A stretch of 64,000 nucleotides of DNA from Amoebophrya sp. A120 (GCA_905178155.1 CAJINV010000005.1:4260918-4324917), one strand, 5' to 3'. Numbered from the stretch's first letter, positions 33,688-45,480 are shown. Made by a program: numbers and translations. The notes: generated from the sequence alone by a model not told the origin.

Positions 33688-36600
33688 TCACCCTTCCGCG
33701 TTTCTTGTCGCGAGCGCGGTACTGGGACTGCTTTGCCGAAGCCGCGCAGGCCGTACTTGTCGAAACGCTCGCCTTGTTTTCGTGACCTGTTGCTTTTTGT
33801 CCCGCGCTGCATGCGATCCGTTTCCCGTCATGTAGAACTTTTTCACGTGCTCAGTCTCGACCGTGATGCGGCCGCGAAACAGCTTCTTCGGGAACCCGGG
33901 CTGACTGACGCGCACGGCGCGCAGGGCGGGGAAGTGCTGCAGGAGCGAAAACTCAGCTTCGATCCGGCGTGCGTGCGTCGCAGATCCAAACGTGCCCCCG
34001 CCCTCTCCCGACGTGGTAGAAGTGGAACCGACGACGAGACCTGGCCCACCCGTGCCGTCGTCGTGAGTCGTAGTCAATACCGCTTCAACGGTGTTTTGAA
34101 AATCGTTGTGCTGCAGCTCTAGCACCTCCAGCTTCACGAAAAGCTGCTCCTCCTCGTCCTCGCGTAGTATCAAATGTAAAAATGTCAGTGTGGGTCTGGA
34201 AGGTTGCCAGGTTTGTCATGCATATCTTGCATGACTCAGGATGTCTGTAATGCATGATCTAGCATCACATATTTCAAGAGGCCTTCCTGATCCTGATGCC
34301 TATCCCGCATGACAAATGCCCTTCTCGCCTAGCACAAACTGGGCGCCTCTTGCTGGTCATGCAATACAGATTTTTTTAGAGTCCAAAGTTAGCATCACAA
34401 GTTGCATTCTTCCAGACCCAGACATTTTTACATTTGATACGTAGCCGCCGAATGCGATTCTGTTTCAAGGACAAGTGCTTCAGGTTGCGCAAGCAGTCCA
34501 GCGATCGCCACTGATCGAACTGCACCAAGTCGTTGCTGTCGAGCACAAGCGAAGTATCAAAAGGAAAGAGAGATCCCCCCTCCCCCATATCAAAACGAAG
34601 TTTCTGACGCTGGATTTGTGGATACCATGGCTGCTGGCACGTAGAATGAAGCGGACAGTCCTCAACCAATACACATTGGAGGAGGTAGGGATGAACCCAA
34701 CACCCTGGAGGTGAGAATCGAGGATGGCATTGACCTACAGAATATCATTAACGAGCAAAATACCGCACACGCTGGATTTGTGTACACAAATCAGATTTGT
34801 CTTGCAGTAGAGGACTGCAGGCACATACTAAGCATGAGTAGAGGAGTGTTGGCGTAGGCGTCTGGCATGGCAAATGTCTATGCTTTAGGCCCAGAAGCAT
34901 CACCAACCGCCTGCATCCATCACAAACCGCCTGCATCATGCGGCGGATCTTGTGGAGTTGCCTTCTTGCAATGTGGCCACAAATCAGCATCGCAAATTTT
35001 CTGAGGCGTGCTTACCTTTTCGATATGGAGAGGGGGGATTTTCCCTTACAATAGGAAGAAAGTTTCGGAAAACCATCCAAGCTCTCTTCCGGAGGAATGC
35101 CTTTCGTAAATCGATATAATAAATCACCAGTCAGCTGTGCGACAGTAACCCTAACCGACTTCAAAGCCAGTTTTTCTCTTCCTGAGCGACAGGTGGCACT
35201 CTTCTTTCGTTCCTACAAATGCTGTGGTAGCAGTTCTTGTAGCAAGCGAAAGCCACATCGAGCCGAACACGGACCCAGACAAAGCCCGCCTGTTGACGTT
35301 GAGTGCACTACATCTACAACGGGAAAGAAAATAAAGATGGCCCTGGCCCTGGCCGCAATGTTGGAGTTGGAGAGCATTAAATTGAATTGGAAACAATTGA
35401 GCTTCGGAGTACTTCTACACAAGCTGAATTGCTGAATAAAAATGCTAAGAGGGCGAGGTGTAGGGCTTACTAGAAATGCAGTTGGCCGTGAGGTTGAGCT
35501 TCTCCAGCTGTGGCAGACAGGCCAGCGCAATCAACACGTCACCGTGCAGCTCGTTGTAGCTCAAATCCAGCGAGGCCAGCGTGTCGAAAGACGAAATATG
35601 GCTGGAGAGCGGGTTCCGGCGGCTGCAAATACAGTTTCGTTTTGCGATACTCGTCTTCTTTTTTACTCAATTGCAAACGAAGACAAAAAATTTGATACAG
35701 TAGTCACTTCCTCAAAGTTTCCAATACAAGCACAAACTTTAGTATTTCCCTGTAACGAGGAATTAAATCGTACCAGTTCAGTCTGCTGATATGGTTGCAG
35801 GAGAGGTTCAGCGTCGTGAGCCGGGGCGTAACAAACAAATGTTCCAGCACCTTCCGTATCGTATTGAAAAACACCCCAACCGCGCTAGAATTTTGACATC
35901 CTTTCTTATACATGCTAAACAGACTGCTCCGCTACCGAGTCAGGATTAGCGAGGGTCCACGCAGCTAGGGAGCACCTGAAAACATCATTTGTAGTGCAAA
36001 CTTTCCCCCTGGTGTAAAAACCCCCCTCTTCATCTCTCTTGCAGATTGTAGCAGCGCAAATTTTTGTTTGATACTACAGAGTGGCAATAATTTACTATGT
36101 ATTTGTGGAAGGGCCCGGAAACGGCAGGGCTCGTCATGTGCAAGATTGATGCTTTGCACGTCTTGAATCCGGATCAGCAATTCGTAATCCTTTTTCTTAT
36201 GCAAAAACTTCCCTCCTGGAAACTTGGCAACGCGGCCATTTGAAACCTCGGGATGCGGGGCCTTTTCCATTTTGATATCCCGTATTACAATGAAAAACGC
36301 ACCCACCCCCGAACTTGGGAGCATTTGTGTTGCAAACCTTTCCAAATGAAACATTCGCCTTCTTGCATCTATCAGCCTCACAGGTTTTCAATCATGAATA
36401 GCAAAAATTTGTATTGCAAAAGACCCCAGCAAGAGCGGCGCTTGTCATGCAAGCGATGCGATACACGCCTACATTCTGCATCAGAAAGATTCGCACTCCT
36501 TTCATGCATGACAAAAAGTTTTCATTTGCAAACTTCGCATCACAAATTTTTGCAATTTAGGGGAGCGGGGCCTTTTCCATTTTGATATCCCGGTAATTGA

Positions 36601-37060
36601 GTTTGTTGTCCGACAGGTCCATACTGTCCAGGTTGGGAAAAAAACGCATGTCGTCCGAAACCTCCACAATGTCTAGCGAGTATCGCAAGAAAAAACTGCT
36701 TCACTGTGAATTTGTGATGCAGAAAATGGAACACAGAACTATTTGTCTTGCTACACCTGCAACGCCTTGGATTTTCAAGCGTGTTTTCCCTTGGGAAGCG
36801 CGCATGACAGACTTTCAGTGTCATGTGTAACAAACTTGTGATGCAGATCTAGCAAAATCATACATAACAGTGAAACACTTTTTTCGTACGATAGCGAGGA
36901 CAGGTTCGCCACTACTGCGTCGTCCGGAAGGCCGAAGCCACCACTCGCTAACACCAGAAACCCGTCCAGCAGCCGGCCAGTCTCGGCCGCGCCGCCGGTG
37001 GTGGCGCCGCCATCCACGACGCTCGTTGAGGCCGCGGACGACATACGCAAGCTGCTTTCG
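33688..37060 (-). CDS. leucine-rich-repeat protein
   Basis: Exons in order: ~37060-36894 (GRLLDGFLVLASGGFGLPDD), 36675-36598 (FFPNLDSMDLSDNKLNY), 36282-~36080 (DYELLIRIQDVQSINLAHDE), ~35900-35750 (TPRLTTLNLSCNHISRLNWY), ~35630-35471 (TLASLDLSYNELHGDVL, LPQLEKLNLTANC), 35100-35054 (SLDGFPKL), 34549-34440 (SLVLDSNDLVQFDQWRSLD, LKHLSLKQNRIRRL) and 34167-33688 (VKLEVLELQHNDF). At least seven LxxLxLxxN-type repeats give a curved protein-binding scaffold, probably cytosolic. The intron 35101-35470 is canonical GT-AG and in phase (ISS-IPPEESL). Four other introns are introners, each within or beside a repeat. The tail is basic. The 5' end is not fixed and further exons near 37.2-38.2 kb may belong to it. 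Specific function unknown. Confidence 0.82.
34168..34439. mobile_element. introner, family A, in LRR gene
   Basis: TIRs tatcaaatgtaaaaatgtca...acatttttacatttgata. TSD CGTAG (34163-34167, 34440-34444). Excision joins RIRRL to REDEEEQLFVKLEV in frame. Confidence 0.93.
34555..35053. mobile_element. introner, family B, enlarged to 499 bp
   Basis: TIR starts tatcaaaaggaaagagagat and ends attttcccttacaata. Flanks CGAAG / GGAAG match 4/5. It is ~175 bp longer than other B elements because of an extra internal segment. Excision joins FPKLSS to LVLDSNDL in frame. Confidence 0.85.
36249..36282 (-). repeat. introner-end sequence retained inside LRR coding exon
   Basis: gcggggccttttccattttg + atatcccg here is identical to the right end of the adjacent introner (36569-36602), in the same orientation. 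After excision of that element it is read in frame as RDIKMEKAPHP, so element-like sequence now codes protein. Confidence 0.8.
36283..36597. mobile_element. introner, family C (B-related), in LRR gene
   Basis: Starts tattacaatgaaaaacgcac, ends ccttttccattttgata. TSD TCCCG (36278-36282, 36598-36602). Excision joins LSDNKLNYR to DIKMEKAPHP. Confidence 0.88.
36681..36893. mobile_element. introner, family G, in LRR gene
   Basis: TIRs tatcgcaagaaaaaactgct and inverse (cacttttttcgtacgata). TSD GCGAG (36676-36680, 36894-36898). 213 bp. Excision joins VANLSS to LDIVEVSDDMRFF in frame. Confidence 0.92.
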
Positions 37061-37235
37061 ACGTCGGGAGGGAAGCAGGAGACGTCAACTCAGCAACAAA
37101 ATAAACGCCACTTAACAACAAAAACGAAGAAGTGCACGGGCTGCCTGTCGCGAGAATTGTTCCGCAGAAGAAATACGCATGCTGTTGGCCCGGCGACTTC
37201 AAGTTCTTGAACGCAACCAACAAGAAGAACTGTGT

Positions 37236-38174
37236 CTAAGAAGTATCAAATTCGTCCATGTCTTCGGAAAACGGTGCCGCTTGCTTGGTATACGTTAAAA
37301 TCAGCGAGGCGTTTAGATTGCTCGGACCGTCAGTAACGTGTCGTGTGTTACGCCCAATGCAGTTATTCTTGCTCCAAACCGCTGGACGTACTTCGCGGGC
37401 GCATCGCAGCTCCGTGTGGTAGTGCCCGAACAGAAATATGAAGGTTTGCCGACGAAATTTCCCAGGCCGTTTGTGTTCTTTTTTTCTAGCGCTTTTTGTA
37501 AAGATGCTAGGAAAACAAGAACGTCTCCGCACTCAGCCGCTCCGCTGCGACCCGTATGAATTTTCGCTCATGGCTTCGCACAGACTTACAGAAGAAAAAA
37601 ACATCAATCGTACAAGAAATATCGCAACAGATGCTGCCTGATTTATTTGTCTCCGGCCGTACCTCGATCTTCGTACTTCGCCATTTTTCTTCTGAAACAT
37701 CAAGCCGCTTTGCTTCCTCTCAGCCGGTTTTACAATGCCCCTCAGATTTACATATCAGTTGGTCCCCGCAAGTCATCACTTTGCAGTGTCGCTCCCGCTC
37801 ATCCGGCCTATCTCAAAGAGAAACTGAAAATAACTCGGGGAAGCCGAAGCTCTGTGGCACAAATGTGTTGCAAAGGAATATTTGAGGCCGGCAGCTCTAA
37901 ACTGATCCTCGGAGTCGTTCTCTCGTTCTATCCCAACGCAGACGCTGCCCGCATCCCGGGCGGACGGTATAAGTACATCGGGTGTTTCATGGAATGCAAA
38001 CACACTAGTGCAACTAGGATCTCCATCTTCTAGGCACCATATGGTTCTTTCCCACTCCAACGAGTTGCTACAGCCGTCTTTATATCTTCTCACTCTTGCC
38101 ACCTTAACAAGGCGTATGCATGGTGGTGAGCAAGCTTGTACGTCGATGAACTCAATGAAAATGATACCATGCAC
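37236..38174 (-). other. unassigned minus-strand frames, possible 5' exons
   Basis: Two open stretches look moderately coding: near 37400-37250 (DGPSNLNASLILTYTKQAAP) and 38174-37776 (IWCLEDGDPSCTSVFAFHE). They may be 5' exons of the LRR gene or a separate small gene. No family or clear splice pair was found. Confidence 0.3.
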
Positions 38175-38403
38175 AAAGCACGAATAGGGGACCGTGTAGA
38201 AAACCGGACTGATCTTGTAAAGTTTGCTCGCGAGAAGTGGTCAAATGTAGCGCCCTTGACTTACGCCGAGAATCTCGTGCTGGCTTTGTTCACTAAAAAT
38301 TTAACCCTGCGCAAATGAATCTCTGTGACCTCCCACCAAAAATCATTGCGTCTTCGCTAAATAAATTGCTCAGGAAAACGGCTTGAGCAGTGATAGAATT
38401 TCG

Positions 38404-41400
38404 TCACTCTTGCTGTAGCTTCTTGACCTCAACTTTGGCATCGGAGACTGCATACTGCGAGTGCGCAACTTTTGTGAACTCTGCGATGTCCAACTTCAGC
38501 TGCAGGAAGATTTTCGCCTGGTCATCCTCGGATGCATTCAGGCTCTTGACGCGCTGCAAGGAGCGATAACTCGCTTCTACCTGCTCAACCACTGTCGTTG
38601 CCTGCGTTTCAAACACGAAGGCCGTCTCGTGCACGAGCTTTTGCACCCACGGCGCACTGTCCCAATCCACTCCAAGAACCGTCTTCGCATGCGACACCCT
38701 GTGCATCAAAGAAGTAGTTATTAGGCGAATTAACATATAGCTTTTTCTTTTTCTTCTTTCTCCTACGTGTTCATTCAGATACATGGGATCATGTTGTTGA
38801 TTATTTGTCATTAATTGTGCAAGCTCGGAGGATCCAGAGCTGCATAATTCGAAATTTCTATACGTCTCCTCGAGAGGGGTGAACAGCGTTCGAACGTAGG
38901 GCAGGGGACTCGTTGGTGTGGGGCGGTTCATCATGCGGTACAAGCTTGGTATTCTCTTCACGTTTTCGTACAGAATCTCATTGATCTTGCCCTGAACCTG
39001 CTTCAGCAGGCTGTCGTTGACCTTGTCAGAAACCTGCGTCAGCTCGGCCCGCGTGTCCTCGAAAACCTGGTCCACCAAGGTCAGCAACGCATCGCCTTGG
39101 TCCGCCTGCGCCTGCGTCAAATCGGACGCCGCACCGCCCAGGTCGAAAAAGTCTGACTCTGCCGACTCGTGCTCATTCACGTGGTCTCAAAGTGGAAAAA
39201 ACCCTCCCGTCCAATCTAAAAAGAACTTGCTGCGTCCTCGAGATGCTGGGCGCACTACACAATGTTATGCCAATTCAAGGGAATTGCATTCCTGCTCTTC
39301 AGTGCAGAGATAAAGTTCAAACGTTACTAAAAATCTTGGGAGATCACTGTAGCCGAAGCGAACTGCGTTTTTCGTGTTCCACGACCTGCTGTCTTTTTGA
39401 GTTGAAAGTGAGACCGCGAAGCGAAAACTCGAACCTGGACGTGGAGGGGCCACGTTTTGGTATTTTGCTGTGATACGCTACTTGCAGTAGTCGACCCCGC
39501 CACGACCATGATCTCTTGCAAAAGGATGTCGCTGAGACCGCTCCGTGGACGTACCAAAACGAAAACTGCTTCCAAAAAAGTGCATGCATGGTGCGCATGT
39601 TAAAGAAGATCATGAATTGATGTTCTAACTCTAAGCCAAGATACCCGACGGGACAAAAAATGAAACATGCGCGCAGTGAGTGGGTTATCACGGAAACATA
39701 TCAACTGTAAAAATGTCTGGGTCTGGAAGAATGCGAACCTGTGATGCGTGTTGCGGATGATACAAAAATCTGTGTTGCATGACTTGCAAAAGGTCCCCAT
39801 TTCTCGCCATGCTCAGAGGGCATTTCTCATGCATAATGGGCATCACTAAGGGGCTGCAGAACCTGTGATGCTAGGCCCTGCATTCCAGACTTGGTGGAGC
39901 TTGGAAAAACTGCATGACAAATCTCGGAATCTTCCAGACCCAGACATTTTTACATTTGATAAAACACTTCTCTTTCTGATACTGCTGCACGTTTTTGAGC
40001 CGGAGGCGTTGCTCGGAGAGGAGGATGAACCGCCGGCGCCCACTTGCTGTTCGCACATTTGGGTGAAATATGGGATCAGATTATTACCATCTGGTATTAA
40101 AATCTGGTAATGGATAAAACCAGTATTTTATTCTACATGTTCCAATGAAATGAAAACGATACTAGTTGTTGAATCTACTTCTGAGCACCAGCTCTGGATG
40201 CTTACCCTGCGACGGACGGCGTCTCCGAAGTCCAGTTGCTTCTTCAACAGGGCAAGGTCCGCAAGAAAGAGGGGCCCGTGCCTCTCCAGATCGGCGGCTA
40301 CCCACTCCTTGCTACCACTCTGCAGCGTGTTGGCCTGGATGCTGGCGCAGGTTTGCAGGAACGAATGTGGGACCTCGCGAATCCAGGAGTGAAAGAGTTT
40401 CACAGTCAAGGTCAGAAATTTAACATCCTCGAGAAAAGTACTTACACTCATGCCAGCCAAAAGCATCAAACATGACTATACGTACCAAAACGCCGCTACT
40501 GCAGTGCAGACACGACTGTGGAGATGACATTTTTTGTCATGCAATAATTATGCGCTACGCCCATGTTGATAGATAAGAATGCCCAAAAAATCAAGGGTCA
40601 AAGTGGACAGACAACAAGCACGTTTTGGTGATGCCAAGAAATCAGTTCTTCTTCTTGCGTGACATCAAATGACTTCCCAACAACATAGTAGGGGTGTAAG
40701 TACTACTTTTTTGTGGGATACTATCCAAGAAAAAAACTGTGTTAGTGTAACTATCTTTGGCTGACAGCATCACAAATTTCATGCGTGGTTTGTAAGGGAA
40801 AACACACATGAAAAGAGGAATGCGTGGCTGTCTGGCATGACAGGCGTAACTCTATTGCGTGTTCTGCATCACAGATTTACACTTACACAGTTTTTTTCTT
40901 GCATAGATACTTGGCGAATAGACCGTCCAAGAAAATCGCCCTGTCCCGCGTCCACATCCGACGAATATCAACTGTAAAAATGTCTGGGTCTGGAACAAAG
41001 CAACTTGTCATGCTAAATCTGAACCATGTAAACATCTGTGTTGCATGATTGCCAAAAGCTGTCCACTTTTGACCTAATCGAGAGGCAGTTTCTCATGCAG
41101 GATAGGCATGATAGAGCTTTCACAGAATCTGTCATGCTCTGTCCTACATACCAGACCTCATGGGTCATGGAAAACCTGCATGACAAGTCTGGCACTCTTC
41201 CAGACCCAGATATTTTTGCATTTGATAACGAAGCTGCGTCAGCAACGCTTCCGTCGCAGGCAACCGACAGTCGGCACCTTGCTGGTGGGCGGTGCGCTGC
41301 ACTTCCTCTCCCTGTCCGAAGAAGCGCTTTGACGAGGCGGCGGCCTCCCCAAACTGATAGGTCAGCTCCTTTTCTCGAATGGAGAAGTACACCTGAAGGA

Positions 41401-44400
41401 GATTGTTCCGGATCGATAAAAGCTCCGTACAAACGAGACCATTGAAGATGGTGGGCCGATGAAAAATCAAATTAGAAAACTTTCGTCGTCCAACGCTGCG
41501 ACGCCACTGGTCGAAGCAGAAAAGAAACCACTTCAGGCAAGACGAAACCAAGGCTTTATCATGTATGACCACGGAAAAAAACACCGGTGATGTTCCGAAG
41601 TTGCCACCACCAACTCTTTCTATTGCCACGTCACTACGGTGCGAATTGAAGTCAAGCCACTCATGGGTCGTGCGGAAATGATCACACCATGAAAAAATGC
41701 ATGTACGTTGATTTGCCACTTTCGGTGGAGAGCCTCTTGGTCCGCGCGCCACACGACTTTCTCTTCTGCGGCCATTTCATGCTCCAGGGCCCGTATAAAC
41801 CGTTGGTAGGCAAGGTAATTTTCTGCGAATACATCCAAAATGCCGGTTGGGATAAACACCGTCGGACAGTTCTGCAACAGGTACTCTAGCACTGGCTTCC
41901 CAACGCCTTGCGAGAGCAGATTCACACCCGGCTCGCACGCACGCACGAACACCTGCGCCATGGGTGGAGGCGTTGGTGCCGACCTGCCGTCGGGGCGCTG
42001 GCTGGGGTCCATCTGATTGGATGCCGTCCTCCTTGCCGGGGTCAGCAGCCGCTCCTCTATCACGCTGAAATACTTCTTCACGGACACTCCCTGAATCTTC
42101 TGCTGAGCCTCGGAAAGCACTTTTTGCACGAAAAGCTCCGCGAAGATCCCCACAAACTCGTGCTCCACCCCGAGTAGCAGGAAGGAACGGGAAAGCTGAA
42201 CATAAAAAATTATTGTGCATCCTTGTAATCACATCAACTTTAATTATGTTTCGCCGCCATCATAATTACCCCGTCCGCGCGGTCTGGTAGATGAGCTCGC
42301 TGCACCATACAACATCACAATTATCAGGAGGGAGGGCCGACACCAATACCAGACTCGGCGGTCTTTATTCACTAAAATGTGCCGTCCTCTTGGCCTTGGG
42401 GTAGGTACCGTATTTACGTCAGAGCAAAAGCAAAATACATGTCATGACTTTTTGATTTCATAGGTGTACATGTCCGGTGGCAATCACCAGCGCGCCGCGG
42501 CGGTCGGGTTCCGCAAGGCCCCCCTCCATCTGCAGCACACTTCGCAAATATCCTGAGGAAAAACGTCTTCGCCCCAGATTTGTACTATTTTATGCTAAAT
42601 TATAAGCAGAAGTGCGGCGCACTCTCACTTTGCCACCCCGGTGCAAACTTCCGAAGATGGCTGTCACGCAGGGATAAATCTTGTTATGCAAAACTGTAAG
42701 CCCAAAAAATGTTTCTCATGTGCACCCCCATGAAGACAGAGCACTCTCTGACTCAATCCGAGACTTTGTCATCCTCGAGTCAGACTTAGGCGATCGATTC
42801 GTGATGCTGCTGCACCAGCTTGCTACCTAACCACGCTTACACGGCCAGCCCAAACTTCTACTCCTGCGCAATACTTGTTCATTTGTGTACCTACCGCAAT
42901 ACTCTCATCTCGACTCCGGGGAGATGGAGACGTTTTAAAAGAGGATAGCAAACGCCCCCGCAGGACGTCGAGAGCTTTTTGGGAAAAGTCGGCCACTTCA
43001 GCGTCCAACTCGGATACGGCCACCCGCAGTTCCTTGTCGTGCGCAACCACACGCTCAGGAATACTGTTCACGAAGAACCGCACCTTGCGGATCTTCGACG
43101 CCACAAATTCCAGCGTCCCGTATGTCTTGAGAAAGTCGTCAAGGTACAACCCACTGTCCGCAGCTGCGCTCGTCAGACCCGCCAGCGTTTGCCGAGTCTT
43201 GGCCACGGATTTTAAATTCTCCTGCAGAGAAACAATGATGCGCTTCTTCTCCGCAATGCTTCGGCGCTGCTGAATGCCAGCCCGAGCTTTCACGCAGAGC
43301 TGCGATGAAATATTAAATGGTGGAATTGCAATTCTATTTATGCCAACGTTCAATCACTCTTCCGATGCACGTGCTACGGCTCTTGGGAACAGCACTATCT
43401 TGTTCTTCCGTGGCCGCTACCACACAAGACGAGGGTAAGTTCGGGACTCGGCCGAAGTATCGTTATCATCACGTGCTGCATCTGGCAACATGCAACAGTC
43501 ACATGCAAAAATCCACCTTTCACGATCACTTTTTAGATTTTGCAGCCACGCCGATCACCGAACAATCTCATGGCAACGATCATGAACTTGATTCCAACAA
43601 AAAAGATGAGTAGAGTCGCACAGTTTATTACCTCATCCAGCTTAGCTGCGAAATCATCACAGGTGGCACGGTTCTCTTGCAGCGGTTCGATGATCGGATG
43701 GGTTAGCTGCTCCAGCTGCTTCATATGCATTGCAAATATGTCTGGGTCTGGAAGGATGCAACTTCTGATGCTGGATTTGGATTCTGCAATACATGTGTAT
43801 TGCATGAACAGCAAAAGAGCTCCAGTTTTGGCCACGGCGAGAAGGCATTTCTCATGCGGTATAGGCATCAGGAAGCCCTCGCAAAGTCTGTGATGCTAGG
43901 ACATGCATCACAGGAGACATCAGGAGTCATGCAAAACGTGCATGACAAACCTTGCATCTTTCCAGACCCAGACATTTTTGCATTTGATACTTCATTTTCG
44001 AGGACAAAGCCACAAAGTCACTGTATTTCGCGTTGATGATATATCAGACAGAAAAAAGCTGGCAGGTCACATTTGTAATGCAAAAATAAATACACAAAAA
44101 AATCTGTATTGCGTATCCTAAACAGCATGCTATGAGGCCGCCCATAGATTTTTCTGTGTATTTATTTTTGCATTACAAATATACCCTGCCGGCTTTTTTC
44201 TCTGGGATATGATATCCCGGGTAAAAACGCTCCCGCGCCCCCAGTCAAGACGAAAACTTGGCAAGAAAAACAAAAATGAATCACGAAACTCCCGGAGGTT
44301 GCTTGCATGACATTGACAAGTTGAAGGGATCCAAAGCGGAGTCGTGTTTAGCCTGTATCACGACCGCATCAACGATTCCTGATTCGGGCTGCATAGCAAA

Positions 44401-44715
44401 TTCGTAGACACCAGTTCCTACTACGCAACGCCTCTCAGCGAGCTGCGGACAAGACACATGCGGATTTGCTTGGCACGCCCTGGGGCGGGTACTACGTTTT
44501 GAATACGCAGGATAAATGAGTTCAACCAACTCAGTCTTCACCGATTCGGACTTTGCGGTGAGAACCTTCTGCAGTTGCGGCAACGGGATGGAGCGTCGGT
44601 ACTGCGAAATCCAATCCTTCGCGTCGAAGCTCCGCTGCACCTGCTGCTCCTCTGGCAGTCCGCCTCCGCTTGCGCCCGCCTCGAAGGCGGAAAAATCAAT
44701 CGCGGCCGCCACCAT
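38404..44715 (-). CDS. COG2: COG2, conserved oligomeric Golgi complex subunit 2
   Basis: A vesicle-tethering subunit (lobe A) acting at Golgi membranes in retrograde traffic. ATG at 44715. Exon 1 carries the family N-terminus FDAKDWISQYRRSIPLPQLQ, with VELI joining to NAKYSDFVALSSKMK (44035-43990). Then EQLTHPIIEPLQENR (~43718-43620) and a helical exon 43299-42895 (RRSIAEKKRIIVSLQENLKS). ~42195-41708 has VEHEFVGIFAELFVQKVLSE. ~41450-41228 and ~40970-40912 are joined by an introner as LTQLRRMWTRDRAIFLDGLF. Further exons lie at ~40425-40205, 40070-39962, ~39693-39600 and ~39565-39480. The C-terminal exons 39180-38404 hold the diagnostic VKRIPSLYRMMNRPTPTSPL. Stop TGA at 38404. At least six introners split the gene, two of them nested. 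It sits beside YIF1, another early secretory pathway gene, but linkage need not be functional. Confidence 0.9.
39699..39961. mobile_element. introner, family A, in COG2
   Basis: TIRs tatcaactgtaaaaatgtct...acatttttacatttgata. TSD AAACA (39694-39698, 39962-39966). Excision joins QQYQKEKC to FRDNPLTARMF in frame. No shift within the TSD gives GT-AG. Confidence 0.93.
40722..40905. mobile_element. introner, family H (184 bp), in COG2 intron
   Basis: TIRs tatccaagaaaaaaactgtg and inverse (acagtttttttcttgcata). TSD GATAC (40717-40721, 40906-40910). Simple excision meets a stop soon after FAKY, so it lies at the edge of, or inside, a larger intron. Confidence 0.85.
40976..41227. mobile_element. introner, family A, in COG2
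   Basis: TIRs tatcaactgtaaaaatgtct...gatatttttgcatttgata. TSD ACGAA (40971-40975, 41228-41232). Excision joins EALLTQLR to RMWTRDRA in frame. Confidence 0.93.
42236..42820. other. COG2 intron with possible decayed introner
   Basis: No exon. Around 42660-42800 the words tgttatgcaaaac, tgtttctcatg, cccatgaagac and tttgtcatcctc recall the interior of family F elements. No intact TIR or TSD could be drawn. Confidence 0.4.
43724..43989. mobile_element. introner, family A, in COG2
   Basis: Starts tatgcattgcaaatatgtct, ends catttttgcatttgata. TSD CTTCA (43719-43723, 43990-43994). Excision joins SSKMK to QLEQLTHPI in frame. Confidence 0.92.
44042..44207. mobile_element. introner, family D (166 bp), nested in a family F element
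   Basis: Long TIRs of about 60 bp (tatcagacagaaaaaagctg...tgtaatgcaaaaataaatac and inverse), almost a pure hairpin. TSD TGATA on both sides. It is inserted in the terminal TATC of the neighbouring F element. Confidence 0.9.
44212..44514. mobile_element. introner, family F, interrupted at its end by family D
   Basis: Left end tatcccgggtaaaaacgctc, right end gttttgaatacgcaggata. After removing D, its flanks are GATGA / AATGA (4/5 TSD). Excision of both elements joins TELVEL to INAKYSDFVAL in COG2, exactly the family motif. Confidence 0.85.
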
Positions 44716-44919
44716 TGATTCTCACGCTTCAGCTTGCAGCACCTGCTGGAAATGGCCACGACGGTTGGTGCCCCTCAGTCACCAGAGTACTAATGCGCCC
44801 GGTCGCTGCTCCGGTTGCGCGCGGGGGCATGCAGCGACACTCATTCTTGCTGGTATCAACAAGCAGCCAAGCCGTGATTGAGATTGATCATGGAAGAAGA
44901 AACAAAAAAGTAGTAAAAT

Positions 44920-45480
44920 AATGTGAATTTATTGAAATTGCGTCGAGAGTTGTCGAAGTCAACGTATTTAGATACAACAAATCTTTAGTTTTTGAAAAAT
45001 TTCCGAAAGGGAGAAACGACCTTACGATGATTTTTCAGTAGACGAGTCGCGTTCTTTGGACCGAGTTAGTCCTTCTTGCATCGTCCGCAAATTCATACAC
45101 TTTCTACGGCCGCTGACACAAATGAAGTAGCACGTCCGCATAGAAGATCGAGATGATCTAAGTAAGCACTTTGATCTAAGTAAGCACAAGCACTTTCCGT
45201 ACTTTTTCCGTACTTTGCTTCAATAGGTCTACAGGATCATTTTCATCATAAAACCGAGGACAAATTATACCTAGACCCAGGATCTAAGTTATTCGAACAG
45301 TCGACTACCTGGTGTTTCCCGAAGCGCCCAAACTTGTCGGGAAAGCAAAACTCACGCTCGCTGGTCCTCGAGGTGGTGCGATTACTTCTTGCGGGCAGGG
45401 CGGCCCCTGGGGCTTTTTTGGAAAATGGAAAGGTCGCGTTCGCGTTTCCATGTTGAGGAAAGCGAAGATTTTGATTTGAT
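44920..45480. other. intergenic, nothing recognised
   Basis: Between COG2 and the YIF1 3' end. A short direct repeat (gatctaagtaagcac) occurs at about 45156 and 45172. No exon is supported. Confidence 0.45.

Noticed and set aside
36249-36602. Two tandem introners sharing one TSD at 36278-36282
   Set aside because: No left end could be found for a first element, and the sequence left of 36277 reads as coding in frame. It is reported instead as an element-like segment within the exon.
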